A stretch of 64,000 nt of DNA from Lentilactobacillus sp. SPB1-3 (GCF_026913205.2 NZ_CP168151.1:124001-188000); one strand, 5' to 3'; positions 48,983-58,662 are shown, numbered from the stretch's first letter. The notes: generated from the letters alone by a model not told the origin. Translations and numbers: made by a program.

Positions 48983-50410
48983 ATGGCATATAAAACAGTT
49001 AATCCATACACAAATGAAATCGTTAAGGAATATGAAGATACGACCGACGCTGAGTTAGAAAGCGCGATTGATACAAGTTATCGTTTATTCAAACAGTTTA
49101 AGGATCAACCAATTTCTGAACGGGCCAAGATTCTTCATCAAATTGCTGCAAATATTCTCAAGCATTCTGATGAACTTGCTAAAGCAGCTACGGTTGATAT
49201 GGGTAAGCTTTATAGAGAATCCAAAGGAGAAGTCGAACTGTGTGCAATGATTGCCGATTGGTTCGCTGATCACGCTGAGGATTTGCTGAAACCTGATAAA
49301 ATCGATACTATCGCTAACGGTGAAGCTGAAGTTCAAAAGCACGCTACTGGAGTTATCATGATGGTAGAACCTTGGAACTTCCCTTATTATCAAATCATGC
49401 GGGTCTTTGCACCTAACTTTATGGTTGGAAACACTATGATTTTAAAACATGCTTCCAATACCCCAACTTCTGCAAAAATGTTTGCTGATATCGTTGAATC
49501 AGCAGGGGCACCTAAGGGATCATTGACCAATCTGTTTTTAAACTATGGTCAAGTTACTAGAGCAATTGCAGATCCTAGAATTCAAGGTGTGGCCCTCACT
49601 GGATCAGAGCGTGGTGGTCGTTCAGTTGCTGAAGCAGCTGGTAAGAATTTGAAGAAGAATACCATGGAACTTGGTGGTATGGATGCATTCATCGTCTTAG
49701 CTGATGCGAATGTTGATGATGTTAATAACATCGCTTGGCGGGCAAGATTGTATAACGCTGGTCAAGTATGTACTTCATCCAAGCGATTCATTGTTATGGA
49801 CAACTTATATGATGAATTCGTTGCCAAATTAAAAGATAACTTCTCCAAAGTAAAACCAGGCGATCCGATGGATGATGACACAACTTTAGCTCCAATGAAC
49901 TCAGAAAAAGCTAAGAATAAGCTTCAAGAGCAAGTTGATCGGGCAGTTGCTGCCGGAGCTACTGTTGAGTATGGTAATGAACCAATTGATTTACCTGGTC
50001 AATTCTTTAAACCAACGATTTTAACTAATATTACTAAGGACAATCCTGCATATAGCGAGGAAATGTTTGGACCAGTCGCTCATGTTTATAAGGTTCACAG
50101 TGAAGAAGAAGCGATTGAACTGGCAAATGATTCTATGTTTGGTCTAGGTGGAATTGTCTTCGGCGGTGATAGTGATCATGCTGCTGAGGTAGCTTCTAAG
50201 GTTGAGACTGGGATGGTGTTCGTAAATAACTTTATGGCATCCTTGCCCGAATTACCTTTTGGTGGAGTCAAAAATTCTGGCTATGGTCGAGAAATGAGTC
50301 AAATTGGTCAAATGGCATTTGTAAATGAACAGTTGATCGTTAAGGCTGATCATCCAGATTTAAGTAATCTAGCTGGTGGTTTGGTAGCTGTAGATAAAGA
50401 TAATAAATAA
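48983..50410 (+). CDS. NAD(P)-dependent aldehyde dehydrogenase (succinate-semialdehyde type)
   Basis: 475 residues, full ALDH fold. Catalytic Cys in YNAGQVCTSSKRF (about 265), general base Glu in MELGGMD (about 232), and FGPVAHVYKV near 360. It resembles the succinate-semialdehyde dehydrogenase branch used by lactobacilli, but true substrate is not certain. AGGAGGG lies 11 bases before ATG. cre control suggests use when preferred sugar is gone. Single gene. Confidence 0.9.
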   Translation: MAYKTVNPYTNEIVKEYEDTTDAELESAIDTSYRLFKQFKDQPISERAKILHQIAANILKHSDELAKAATVDMGKLYRESKGEVELCAMIADWFADHAEDLLKPDKIDTIANGEAEVQKHATGVIMMVEPWNFPYYQIMRVFAPNFMVGNTMILKHASNTPTSAKMFADIVESAGAPKGSLTNLFLNYGQVTRAIADPRIQGVALTGSERGGRSVAEAAGKNLKKNTMELGGMDAFIVLADANVDDVNNIAWRARLYNAGQVCTSSKRFIVMDNLYDEFVAKLKDNFSKVKPGDPMDDDTTLAPMNSEKAKNKLQEQVDRAVAAGATVEYGNEPIDLPGQFFKPTILTNITKDNPAYSEEMFGPVAHVYKVHSEEEAIELANDSMFGLGGIVFGGDSDHAAEVASKVETGMVFVNNFMASLPELPFGGVKNSGYGREMSQIGQMAFVNEQLIVKADHPDLSNLAGGLVAVDKDNK

Positions 50411-50419
50411 TAAAATAAT

Positions 50420-50459
50420 CTAAACTTCGTGAAGCTATTGGCCTCACGAAGTTTTTTTG
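50420..50459 (+). terminator. Terminator of the aldehyde dehydrogenase gene
   Basis: AAACTTCGTGA / TCACGAAGTTT with an 11-base loop and T-run. Confidence 0.88.
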
Positions 50460-50480
50460 TGCAATACTTTTGGAAGTAGA

Positions 50481-50509
50481 TTGACAAGTTAGCGGGGATT
50501 CTGCATACT
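50481..50509 (+). promoter_or_regulatory. Promoter of the ZnuA-like gene
   Basis: TTGACA, 17 bases, CATACT, 44 bases before the GTG start. Confidence 0.7.
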
Positions 50510-50552
50510 GTTAAAGAGTATTCATTACTATTTACATAAGGAGATTATTACT

Positions 50553-51467
50553 GTGCTGAAAAAGAACCGAGGAATTACACTAATCGTAGCGTTGTTTTCA
50601 TTAATGTTACTAATTGCCGGATGTTCATCTACAAGTGGGAATAATCCGAAGACAGGTAAAATTAACGTTGTTACCACCACCGATTTTTATGGTGAAGTTG
50701 CTAAGGCTGTTGCTGGTAATAAGGGAAATGTCACCGAAATCATCAATAAACCTGATGTTGATCCCCATGATTACACTCCAACCACGAATGATGGGAAAGC
50801 TGTGGCCACGGCAAATGTCGTGATTGCCAATGGAATTGGCTATGATAACTGGATGGATAATTTAGTAAAAAATAATTCCAATGCGAAATACATCCAAGTT
50901 GGCGAAAACTTACTTAATAAGAAAAACGGTGATAATCCACATGTCTGGTACAAGCCTGAAACAATGCCCAAGCTAGCTAACGAGTTGGCCAAACGCTTTG
51001 GAAAACTTCAACCTAAGAACAAGGATTATTTCACTAAGAATGCTAAAAAATATATTGAATCGTTAAAACCGATCGATAAAAAAATTGCTAACCTAAACAA
51101 ATTAGCAGAGAAATCCAAAACTAAACAAGTATATGTCAGTGAACCGGTATTTGATTATGCTTTAGAATCTGCTGGATTTAAGGTGGGAAATAAGACGTTT
51201 GAAGACGACACTGAAAATGGTGTGGATCAGTCGCCTAGCACGATTGATGCAATGCAAAAGGGAATCAAGAACCACCGTATCGCCTTTTTCGTATTAAACA
51301 AACAAGCTGATTCTAAGACAGTCAATAATATGGTGGCTTTGGCTAAGAAGAGTGATGTTCCAGTATTGTCGATCACTGAAACCCTTCCTGCTGGCAAAGA
51401 CTATCAGACATGGATGATCAGTCAGTATAATCAATTAGAAAAAATTCTGAAAAAAGAAAATAAATAG
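50553..51467 (+). CDS. Metal-binding ABC transporter lipoprotein (ZnuA/TroA family), orphan
   Basis: 304 residues. Lipobox LLIAGCSST at residues 20-28. The cluster A-I binding fold has metal-ligand His in VDPHDYTPT (about 70) and DNPHVWYKP (about 130), and an acid near the C-terminal SITETLP. Such proteins bind Zn2+ or Mn2+ for uptake. No permease or ATPase gene lies next to it, so it must work with a transporter encoded elsewhere. GTG start after AAGGAGAT. Confidence 0.88.
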   Translation: MLKKNRGITLIVALFSLMLLIAGCSSTSGNNPKTGKINVVTTTDFYGEVAKAVAGNKGNVTEIINKPDVDPHDYTPTTNDGKAVATANVVIANGIGYDNWMDNLVKNNSNAKYIQVGENLLNKKNGDNPHVWYKPETMPKLANELAKRFGKLQPKNKDYFTKNAKKYIESLKPIDKKIANLNKLAEKSKTKQVYVSEPVFDYALESAGFKVGNKTFEDDTENGVDQSPSTIDAMQKGIKNHRIAFFVLNKQADSKTVNNMVALAKKSDVPVLSITETLPAGKDYQTWMISQYNQLEKILKKENK

Positions 51468-51471
51468 TCAA

Positions 51472-51514
51472 AAAACGGCAACTTACCAAATGGTAGGTTA
51501 CCGTTTTTCTTAGT
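51472..51514 (+). terminator. Bidirectional terminator
   Basis: AAAAACGG-AACTTACC / GGTAGGTT-CCGTTTTT between the ZnuA-like gene and the convergent amtB. Confidence 0.9.
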
Positions 51515-51521
51515 TTTTAAA

Positions 51522-52850
51522 TTAATGATGTAATGATGAATTATTTAACTTCTCTAATTGCCCTCGAAATTCTTTGCTATATAAATTGAGGTCGCTTTGG
51601 TAGCTATCAATACTTTGAGCCATTTCAATCGTGTAGTCAACTTCTTCGCCATGCTCACCTTGATCAAGTCCGAGCTCTTCTTCCTGTCGGTTGACCCGCA
51701 TTGGCATTAGCGTTGAAAGACCCTTGATAATGATGGAACAAGCGATAGTTACGAATACGATTGTGGCAATTGTGGCAGCCAGCTGAATTCCAAGCAATCG
51801 CCAGCCACCGCCATAGAATAATCCATTAGTAGTCACAACTGGGTTAATAGTTTTAGTAGCAAATAGACCAGTTGAAATACTGCCGACGATGCCGCTAATG
51901 CCGTGACAGCCAAAGGCATCTAATGCATCATCAATCCCAATGCGATCTTTTAATTGGGAAACGAAGAAATAACTTGCACAGGTAGCCAGAATACCGATGA
52001 AGAAGGCGCCGACGATAGTCACATATCCAGCAGCGGGCGTTATGCCAACCAAACCACAAAGTGTTCCTGTACAGACACCAACTAGCGTAGGTTTACCGGA
52101 AATAATCATATCTAAACACATCCAAGTGATCATTGATGCTCCAGTGGCGACTGTGGTGGTAATCACTGCAGAAACTGCAACTGAGTTAACTGCAAGTGCC
52201 GAGCCAGCGTTAAAACCATACCAGCCGATCCAAAGAATCGATGTTCCTAGCAGAACCCATGGTAAGTTGTAATGGGTGTGAGGAATATCACCATAGTGAA
52301 TTCTTTTCCCTAAAAATGCTGACAATACAAAGGCGGTAATGCCTGCATTGATGTGTACGACTGTTCCACCAGCAAAATCTAGAGTTCCCAGCCTAGCAAG
52401 TATGCCAGCAGGGCTCCAAATCATATGAGCCATTGGATAATATACCAAGATGGACCAAAAGACTATGAATGCGAGTAGAAAGTTGAATCTAATCCGACCA
52501 ACAACCGCGCCAACGAATAAGGCCGGAGTGATAATGGCAAACATCATTTGAAAGAGTGAAAATATACTTTCAGGAATTTTGGTTGCTGTGAGGGATGTTG
52601 AATTGAATTTGTGCATGAAAAAATTATGTAGGTTGCCAATGATTCCCCAATGATTACCGCTAAATGCTAAGGAATAGCCAAGAATTATCCAGAGCAAAAT
52701 GGCAACACCAGTCATGATAAAGACCGACAACATTGTGTTAACAACGTTTCTTTTCGACACCAGTCCCCCATAGAAAAATGCTAAACCCGGAGTCATGAAT
52801 AGAACTAGAATGCTAGCAATGATTACAAATGATGTGTTTGCTAAGCTCAT
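51522..52850 (-). CDS. amtB: Ammonium transporter
   Basis: 442 residues, eleven helices, Amt/Rh family; lets ammonium enter the cell. The pore His pair is in FAGGTVVHINAGI (about 165) and DAFGCHGISGIVGS (about 312). The C-terminal cytosolic tail after residue 385 has ELGLDQGEHGEE, the region that contacts PII proteins, but extends about 40 residues further than usual. No glnK is beside it in the window. ATG after GAGGGCGA. Confidence 0.93.
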   Translation of the reverse strand: MSLANTSFVIIASILVLFMTPGLAFFYGGLVSKRNVVNTMLSVFIMTGVAILLWIILGYSLAFSGNHWGIIGNLHNFFMHKFNSTSLTATKIPESIFSLFQMMFAIITPALFVGAVVGRIRFNFLLAFIVFWSILVYYPMAHMIWSPAGILARLGTLDFAGGTVVHINAGITAFVLSAFLGKRIHYGDIPHTHYNLPWVLLGTSILWIGWYGFNAGSALAVNSVAVSAVITTTVATGASMITWMCLDMIISGKPTLVGVCTGTLCGLVGITPAAGYVTIVGAFFIGILATCASYFFVSQLKDRIGIDDALDAFGCHGISGIVGSISTGLFATKTINPVVTTNGLFYGGGWRLLGIQLAATIATIVFVTIACSIIIKGLSTLMPMRVNRQEEELGLDQGEHGEEVDYTIEMAQSIDSYQSDLNLYSKEFRGQLEKLNNSSLHH

Positions 52851-52971
52851 ATAATCGCCCTCTTTTACTTAATGTTATGAATTCTAACATTAAAATTTGC
52901 TAAGTAAAGTTTAATTTGAGTGATGTTATGTGAGAATATTTGGGTAGAAGTTGAAAATAACCCATGGCACA

Positions 52972-53014
52972 AAAAAAGACCTCACCAAATTTATTTTTGG
53001 TGAGGTCTATCGTT
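52972..53014 (-). terminator. Terminator of the NAD(P)-binding protein gene
   Basis: AGACCTCACCAAA / TTTGGTGAGGTCT followed by T7 on the minus strand. Confidence 0.9.
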
Positions 53015-53050
53015 ATGTTATAAAAAGTAACATTAAATTGGTTAAAATGT

Positions 53051-53689
53051 TTATAGCTCGGATACTGCTTCTTCAATCGGAGTGTCACCATTACTCATAG
53101 CGATTACTTTCCGGATTGTTCGATCATTTTTAAGAATGGCCACGATAGTTGTCGCAACATCATCGATGGTATTTGAATCGGATGCGTATTGACCAAGAGT
53201 GATCTTGCCGGTTGCGGGTTCTTCAGTTAAAGCTGTTGGTTGTAAGATAGTGAAATCTAAATCGGTATTATTCATCAACCACTTATCTGCATAGTGCTTA
53301 GCAATCAAATAGTCGGCGATAGGCGAGATATCTGGTTCACTAAAAGCATCTAAGTTTAATGAATTTCGTGAACTCAACATGATAAATCTCTTGATACCTT
53401 TATGTTCAGCTGCTCGCATTACCTTAACAGCTCCGTTTAAATCGACTTGTAATAGGTCTTTGCCCCCAGAACCTGCAGTGAAAATAATCGTGTCGCTATC
53501 TGGCAATTCTTCAGTCAGTAATTCTGGTGACACGTGAAGATCAATTTTGAATGGGGTAACGTTGACCCCAGTTGGAATTTTTTCGACTTGCCGAGCACCG
53601 GCAAATACTTCAACGTCGGGCTTGTTGATCAGTTCTCTAACAACTGATGAACCAACTCTCCCGGTTGCTCCAATAACAGTAACTTTCAT
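53051..53689 (-). CDS. Atypical SDR NAD(P)-binding protein (YwnB/NmrA-like)
   Basis: 212 residues. VTVIGATGRVGSSVVREL is the NAD(P) loop of atypical short-chain reductases, FTAGSGGKDLLQVDLNG and RFIMLSSRNSL follow, and LDFTILQPTALTEEPATG closes the pattern. Members bind NAD(P) and may be flavin or quinone reductases or redox sensors. ATG after GGAGATGG. Single gene with its own terminator. Confidence 0.85.
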   Translation of the reverse strand: MKVTVIGATGRVGSSVVRELINKPDVEVFAGARQVEKIPTGVNVTPFKIDLHVSPELLTEELPDSDTIIFTAGSGGKDLLQVDLNGAVKVMRAAEHKGIKRFIMLSSRNSLNLDAFSEPDISPIADYLIAKHYADKWLMNNTDLDFTILQPTALTEEPATGKITLGQYASDSNTIDDVATTIVAILKNDRTIRKVIAMSNGDTPIEEAVSEL

Positions 53690-53775
53690 GACTTCTCCAT
53701 CTCCCTACTTCAATGTTAATAGTATAAGATTATCTGAATCAAATTAAAACAAAAAATTAGTAATGACCAAGTAGA

Positions 53776-54750
53776 TTACCAGAGATATTCTACTGGATTT
53801 TTAATGTATTTGTTGTAAACATCTTGAACAACTGCCATTTGATCAGGTGTTAATTCATCAAGATCTGAAGCCACTGTATTTCTTTCGATTTGGCTTGGCT
53901 TGCTGGCACCAGGAATAACCGTTGAGATGGCGTCGTGCATCAAGATAAATTTCAAGGCAGTTGCTGCTAGATTATCTGTTCCTAAGCGTTGCTTAAGCTC
54001 GTTAGCTGCCATAACTCCAGTTTTGTAATCAACTCCGGAGAATGTTTCTCCTTTATCGAACAATTCACCATTTCGGTTGGTTGTCCGGTGATCGTCTGCT
54101 GGAAATTTAGTATCTAAATCATATTTACCCGTCAATAATCCACTTGCCAAAGGAACACGGGCTAAAATGCCAACGTTATTCTTCTTAGCTTGATCAAAGA
54201 ATAAATCGCGTGGACGTAAGCGGAACATGTTGAAAATAATTTCGACAGCCGAAATGTCATAGCTTAAAGCCTTTAGAGCTTCTTCAACTCGTTCAACACT
54301 CACACCATAATTTTGAATTTTTCCTGCTTTTTTAAGCTCATCTAGGGCAAAGAATGTTTCGGGCATGTAGTAAACACTCATTGGTGGACAATGAAGAAGA
54401 ACCATATCTAGTGAGTCAACGCCAAGGTTGCTTAATGATTCATTTACATATTGTTCAAGGTGTTCTTTATTAAAACTAGTAACTGATAATGGATCTTTTC
54501 GACCAATTTTAGTTGTGTAGTGAACGTCTGGATGTTGTTTTAAAAATTGACCGACTGTATGCTCACTGGCACCATCTTGGTAAATATCTGCAGTATCAAA
54601 GAAGTTAACACCTTTATCGTAAGCTTCAGCTAATGTTTCAGTAGCGTCACTTTCGTTAAATTGTGTGCCCCATTGGCCGCCAAGTTGCCAAGTACCTAGT
54701 GAAACTTCACTGACTTTGAATCCGGTTTTTCCTAATGTACGAAATTTCAT
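53776..54750 (-). CDS. Aldo/keto reductase
   Basis: 324 residues, TIM barrel with NADPH. The catalytic tetrad is visible: Asp in FFDTADIYQDGASE (about 50-62) with Tyr, Lys in HYTTKIGRKD (about 80), His in DMVLLHCPP (about 118). VIPGASKPSQIERN near 285 is the cofactor site. Natural substrate unknown. AAAGGAGT precedes ATG. The 300 bases after its start (54751-55000) contain no gene that I can see. Confidence 0.9.
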   Translation of the reverse strand: MKFRTLGKTGFKVSEVSLGTWQLGGQWGTQFNESDATETLAEAYDKGVNFFDTADIYQDGASEHTVGQFLKQHPDVHYTTKIGRKDPLSVTSFNKEHLEQYVNESLSNLGVDSLDMVLLHCPPMSVYYMPETFFALDELKKAGKIQNYGVSVERVEEALKALSYDISAVEIIFNMFRLRPRDLFFDQAKKNNVGILARVPLASGLLTGKYDLDTKFPADDHRTTNRNGELFDKGETFSGVDYKTGVMAANELKQRLGTDNLAATALKFILMHDAISTVIPGASKPSQIERNTVASDLDELTPDQMAVVQDVYNKYIKNPVEYLW

Positions 54751-54999
54751 ATTTAATAAACTCCTTTTATAATTACTAAACTAAATTTTACACTTGTTTA
54801 CGGAATACTTCTAAAAGTAATGGCAAATAATTGAGCATGCAAGTGAAAACTTCAAAATTTTGGTTTGCAAATACTGCAACGATATGCTTTCTGGATCACG
54901 TCGCTGATCCCCTATTATATAGGAATGCCACGCTTAAATAGTTTCCGTTACTTGTGTAATGGTTATCAAAAATGGCGGTAAATTAAAATATTTTTCGGG

Positions 55000-55028
55000 T
55001 TGTCATCAATTTTATTTTGTAGTACGCT
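55000..55028 (+). promoter_or_regulatory. Possible promoter of the rib operon
   Basis: TTGTCA, 17 bases, TACGCT, about 25 bases before the FMN riboswitch. The -10 is weak. Confidence 0.5.
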
Positions 55029-55050
55029 TGTTTGCGAAAACTGAATAGAT

Positions 55051-55286
55051 TTCTTCGGGGCAGGGTGAAATTCCCGACCGACGGTGACAATTTACGAATT
55101 GAAGTCCGTGACCCGCATATATTTGCGGTTGACCCAGTGTGATTCTGGGACCGACAGTACAGTCTGGATGGGAGAAGAAAATGCTAATATTTCGTACCGT
55201 CAACAGCTGATTAGCTGTGCTCGGTTGAAGTCTTTTTTAGCTTGATAAAATTCCTGGCCCTGCAATTTTTTGCAGGGCCTTTTTTA
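55051..55286 (+). promoter_or_regulatory. FMN riboswitch (RFN element) with terminator
   Basis: The aptamer runs from TTCTTCGGGGCAGGGTGAAA (55051) through CCCGACCGACGGTGAC, GTCCGTGACCCG and GGACCGACAGTACAGTCTGG to GGGAGAAGAA (55180), matching all conserved RFN parts with P1 closed by TTCTTC/GAAGAA. The expression platform ends with GGCCCTGCA / TGCAGGGCC and T6 at 55256-55286. FMN should switch off the rib operon. Confidence 0.95.
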
Positions 55287-55294
55287 CGAGGTGA

Positions 55295-56356
55295 ATGGAC
55301 TTGAATCATATGTTTTACATGCAAATGGCTTTGAAAGAAGCCGTTAAAGATCACCCGCGAACTTGGAAAAATCCCAAGGTCGGGGCAGTAATCGTTAAAG
55401 ATGATCAAATTCTAGCCAGAGGCCATCATGAGATATTTGGTGGACCACATGCTGAAGTCAATGCGATCAATCATTTAGCTGATGAAGAAAGTGCACAAGG
55501 AGCGACAATGTACGTGACGTTGGAACCGTGTTCCCATACTGGCAAAACGCCTCCTTGCGCGAAAATGATCGTCGAAACTGGAATCACAACGGTTGTAATC
55601 GGCGAAGTTGATCCGAATCCGCTGGTATCGGGTAAAGGTATCGAGTATTTAGAATCCCACCATGTGAAAGTTATCGTGTTGAATACACCTTTAGCAGCGA
55701 ACGATGCTTATCGATTTTATTTTCGAAATCATCGGCCATTAATTACGCTTAAATATGCGATGACTGCGGATGGGCGTATCAATTTTTCAAATGGCCAGCG
55801 GTCTCGGCTAACTGGCCAGGAGGCTTTTAATGACAACCAAGATCTGCGTCAAAATACTCAAGCAATTTTGGTGGGAATGAATACTTTAAAGATTGATGAT
55901 CCTGAATTAACAGTTCGGAATGGCGCCATTTTTTCACTAATTCGCATCGTTGTTACTCATAACGTGGACGAAATTAAGTTTAGTAATAAACTATTTCAAA
56001 CGGCAACGAAGGAAAGCCCAGTATGGGTAATGGCCAACCAGGATCCTCAAAAAACAGTTCCTGAAAATGTCAAAATTATCGTAAAAAGTGGTTGGACGGC
56101 AGCAAATATCTCAGAATATTTAGCGGATGTTGGCATTCAATCTTTGCTGGTTGAGGGTGGTAGCCAAGTGCTCAATCAGTTTGTGGCAGAAAAACAATTT
56201 AACAGAATAGTTACCTACGTCACGCCGTTATTATTTGGTAATCAAGCCTTGCCAGTGTTAACCGGAATTGGTCTGCAAGAGCCGCTGAAACTTAGTTTAG
56301 CTTCAGTCGAAACATTAGCGAATGACGTCAAACTAGTTTTTGAAAGGAGCAATTAA
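55295..56356 (+). CDS. ribD: Bifunctional pyrimidine deaminase/reductase
   Basis: 353 residues. N-terminal deaminase with HAEVNAI and PCSHTGKTPPC, the zinc ligands; C-terminal reductase from about residue 150, LKYAMTADGRI and VEGGSQVLNQF. It performs steps two and three of riboflavin synthesis. The ATG at 55295 is only three bases after GAGGTGA; TTG at 55301 has better spacing, so the exact start is uncertain. First gene of the rib operon. Confidence 0.94.
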   Translation: MDLNHMFYMQMALKEAVKDHPRTWKNPKVGAVIVKDDQILARGHHEIFGGPHAEVNAINHLADEESAQGATMYVTLEPCSHTGKTPPCAKMIVETGITTVVIGEVDPNPLVSGKGIEYLESHHVKVIVLNTPLAANDAYRFYFRNHRPLITLKYAMTADGRINFSNGQRSRLTGQEAFNDNQDLRQNTQAILVGMNTLKIDDPELTVRNGAIFSLIRIVVTHNVDEIKFSNKLFQTATKESPVWVMANQDPQKTVPENVKIIVKSGWTAANISEYLADVGIQSLLVEGGSQVLNQFVAEKQFNRIVTYVTPLLFGNQALPVLTGIGLQEPLKLSLASVETLANDVKLVFERSN

Positions 56357-56358
56357 TC

Positions 56359-56955
56359 ATGTTTACTGGAATTATTCAGAGCAGAAGTCGGGTATTAGAC
56401 GTGGCAACTATTGATGAATCATTAAAGTTAACGATTCGCCGTCCGGAAAGCTTCGAAATTCAAGAAGGTAGTAGTTTAGCAATCAATGGCGTTTGTTTGA
56501 CAGTGACTGATTTAACGAGCGAAAGTCTGATGTTGACTGTTATGCCGGAGACTTATAGAAAGACGACATTGAAATTTTTACGGGTCAATGATGTCGTGAA
56601 TATTGAACCGGCTCTAACTTTGAGAGAACCACTCGATGGTCATTTTGTGTTAGGTCATGTTGATCAAACAGTTAAATTGGTAAAGAAGACCCAGGATGGT
56701 AATTCTGTAAAACTTACTTTTGAATTGCCCGATTCATTAGCAACGTTTGTGGCCTATAAAGGGTCAGTTGCGTTAGACGGAACCAGTTTAACTGTGACAC
56801 AGGTAACTGATAAGACTTTTACAGTTAATTTGATTCCCTATACCGCGGATAATACTGGCCTCCTCAATGTCCATCAGGATGATCAATATAATTTGGAAGT
56901 CGATGTTCTTGCTCGTTATATTCAGCGGGCACAAGTGGAGGCGGACGTATGGTGA
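56359..56955 (+). CDS. ribE: Riboflavin synthase alpha chain
   Basis: 198 residues made of two similar lumazine-binding repeats: MFTGIIQ at the start, INGVCLTVTDLT in repeat 1, and LDGTSLTVTQVT in repeat 2. Dismutates two dimethylribityllumazines to riboflavin. AAAGGAG precedes ATG, two bases after ribD. It overlaps ribA by seven bases. Confidence 0.95.
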   Translation: MFTGIIQSRSRVLDVATIDESLKLTIRRPESFEIQEGSSLAINGVCLTVTDLTSESLMLTVMPETYRKTTLKFLRVNDVVNIEPALTLREPLDGHFVLGHVDQTVKLVKKTQDGNSVKLTFELPDSLATFVAYKGSVALDGTSLTVTQVTDKTFTVNLIPYTADNTGLLNVHQDDQYNLEVDVLARYIQRAQVEADVW

Positions 56956-57554
56956 CTAATAATTCTTTGCAGGCGCGCGCCCAAGCAGATTTACCGACTG
57001 AATACGGAAACTTCAAGGTTATCGCCTATGCAGTAGATCAGGAACCACCGACACTTTTGATTTATAAGGGAGATTTAAAGAGTGTTAAGGCACCTATGGT
57101 TAGAGTTCATTCTGAGTGCTTTACTGGCGATGTCTTAAGCTCATTAAGATGTGATTGTGGTCCGCAACTTCACGCTGCTCTTCAAAAAATTGAGGCGGCT
57201 GGTTGTGGCGCAGTTATTTACTTAAGACAAGAAGGTCGTGGCATTGGACTGGTTAATAAGTTAAAGGCGTACCGCCTTCAAGAACAAGGATTTGATACTG
57301 TGGAAGCTAATCAACAATTACATTTGCCAGTAGATAGCCGTAGTTATGAGGTTGCAGCAAACATCCTGCAGGATCAAGGTGTTAGTCATATTGATCTGCT
57401 AACTAATAATCCAGACAAAATTAAACAACTCAGTTTAGAAGGAATCACAATAGATCATCGAATTCCTCTTGAAATTCCTGCTAACCAGTTCGATCAAAAA
57501 TATCTACAAACTAAAAAACGCAAACTTCATCATTTATTATCGGAGGTCGACTAA
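56949..57554 (+). CDS. ribA: GTP cyclohydrolase II, stand-alone
   Basis: 201 residues. Zinc ligands in SECFTGDVLSSLRCDCGPQL (three Cys), and LRQEGRGIGLVNKLKAY with the catalytic Arg/Tyr region. It opens GTP to start the pathway. In many Firmicutes this domain is fused behind DHBP synthase as a protein of about 400 residues; here only the RibA part exists and DHBP synthase is a separate last gene. GGAGGCGGACGT precedes ATG. Confidence 0.94.
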   Translation: MVTNNSLQARAQADLPTEYGNFKVIAYAVDQEPPTLLIYKGDLKSVKAPMVRVHSECFTGDVLSSLRCDCGPQLHAALQKIEAAGCGAVIYLRQEGRGIGLVNKLKAYRLQEQGFDTVEANQQLHLPVDSRSYEVAANILQDQGVSHIDLLTNNPDKIKQLSLEGITIDHRIPLEIPANQFDQKYLQTKKRKLHHLLSEVD

Positions 57555-58004
57555 ATGAAAAATATGAATGAATCGAAAAAAATCGCAATCGTTGTTTCCC
57601 AATTTAATAATATTGTTACCGACCGATTGCTAAGCGGAGCAGTACAAACCCTAAGCCAGTCTGAAATTGACGATGGCAACATAGTCGTTTACCAAGTTCC
57701 CGGAGCTTTTGAAATCCCTAGAATTGTCAATTTGGTTTCTCAAAAGGATGAGTATTCTGGAGTTATCGCTTTAGGTGCCGTTGTGAAGGGACAAACCGAT
57801 CATTATCAATTTATCAGTGAAGCAGTGACACATCAGTTAGTCGAATTGGCTACCACTGCACCAGTTCCAGTGTTATTCGGCGTTCTAACTACGGATAATT
57901 TGGAACAGGCTTTGAATCGAGCAGGAGGAAAAGCTGGTAACAAGGGTAGTGAGTGCGCTAATGCTCTTTTACGACTGCTGGAAGTTGAACTGCAACTAAA
58001 TTAA
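57555..58004 (+). CDS. ribH: 6,7-dimethyl-8-ribityllumazine synthase
   Basis: 149 residues. VVSQFNNIVTDRLLSGA, VPGAFEIPRIV and ALGAVVKGQTDHYQFISEAV, with the catalytic His in the last, are all present. Joins the pyrimidine and the four-carbon unit. Starts directly after the ribA stop with GGAGGTC. Forms a capsid-like complex in other species. Confidence 0.95.
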   Translation: MKNMNESKKIAIVVSQFNNIVTDRLLSGAVQTLSQSEIDDGNIVVYQVPGAFEIPRIVNLVSQKDEYSGVIALGAVVKGQTDHYQFISEAVTHQLVELATTAPVPVLFGVLTTDNLEQALNRAGGKAGNKGSECANALLRLLEVELQLN

Positions 58005-58036
58005 TCATATAGATGGGTTTAATAAGGAGGATGAGC

Positions 58037-58636
58037 ATGAGTAATATGGAGCAAGCATTAGCCGATTTAAAGGCGGGCAAATTGGTAGTCGTCACAGATG
58101 ATCCTGACCGAGAAGGTGAAGGAGATCTGTTGGGAATTGCTGAATTTGCGACTCCCGCTACAGTTAATACGATGATTACACTAGCTCGCGGATTGTTGTG
58201 TGTACCAATGGCACCGGAATGGGCAGCACAGCAAGGACTTAATGCGATGACTAACACTAGTAATGATGCTTTTAATACAGCATTTTTGGTTAGTGCTGAC
58301 GCCAGAAGTACAAGCACCGGAATATCTGCTTTTGATCGGGCAACCACTATCAAAAAGATGGCTGACCCACAGGCGACATTTGCAGACTTTTATCACCCAG
58401 GGCATGCCTTTCCATTGAGAGCAGTGACTGTTGGCCTGCAAGAACGCCAAGGGCATACCGAAGCTGGAGTTAGTTTGGCTAAATTAACTAGTAAAAGTCC
58501 AGTTGCTTATATTTGTGAAATAATTAAACCAGATGGTCATATGGCAAAGGGGCGAGATTTGGTGGAGTTTGCGCACCAACACAATTTTAATCTGATTTCT
58601 ATCGCCAAAATCAGTGAGTATTTAGCTAATCACTAA
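58037..58636 (+). CDS. ribB: 3,4-dihydroxy-2-butanone-4-phosphate synthase, stand-alone
   Basis: 199 residues from ATG 58037, six bases after AAGGAGG. Makes the four-carbon unit from ribulose-5-phosphate. Conserved GLLCVPM, STSTGISAFDRATTI, GHAFPLRA and GHTEAGVSLAKL are present. The acidic loop reads DDPDREGEGDLL where most enzymes have DDEDRE, so one Glu is a Pro; the Arg-Glu pair that follows is intact. Last gene of the rib operon, 32 bases after ribH. Confidence 0.92.
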   Translation: MSNMEQALADLKAGKLVVVTDDPDREGEGDLLGIAEFATPATVNTMITLARGLLCVPMAPEWAAQQGLNAMTNTSNDAFNTAFLVSADARSTSTGISAFDRATTIKKMADPQATFADFYHPGHAFPLRAVTVGLQERQGHTEAGVSLAKLTSKSPVAYICEIIKPDGHMAKGRDLVEFAHQHNFNLISIAKISEYLANH

Positions 58637-58662
58637 TTCAAATGTTTGAATAATCTAGTTCG

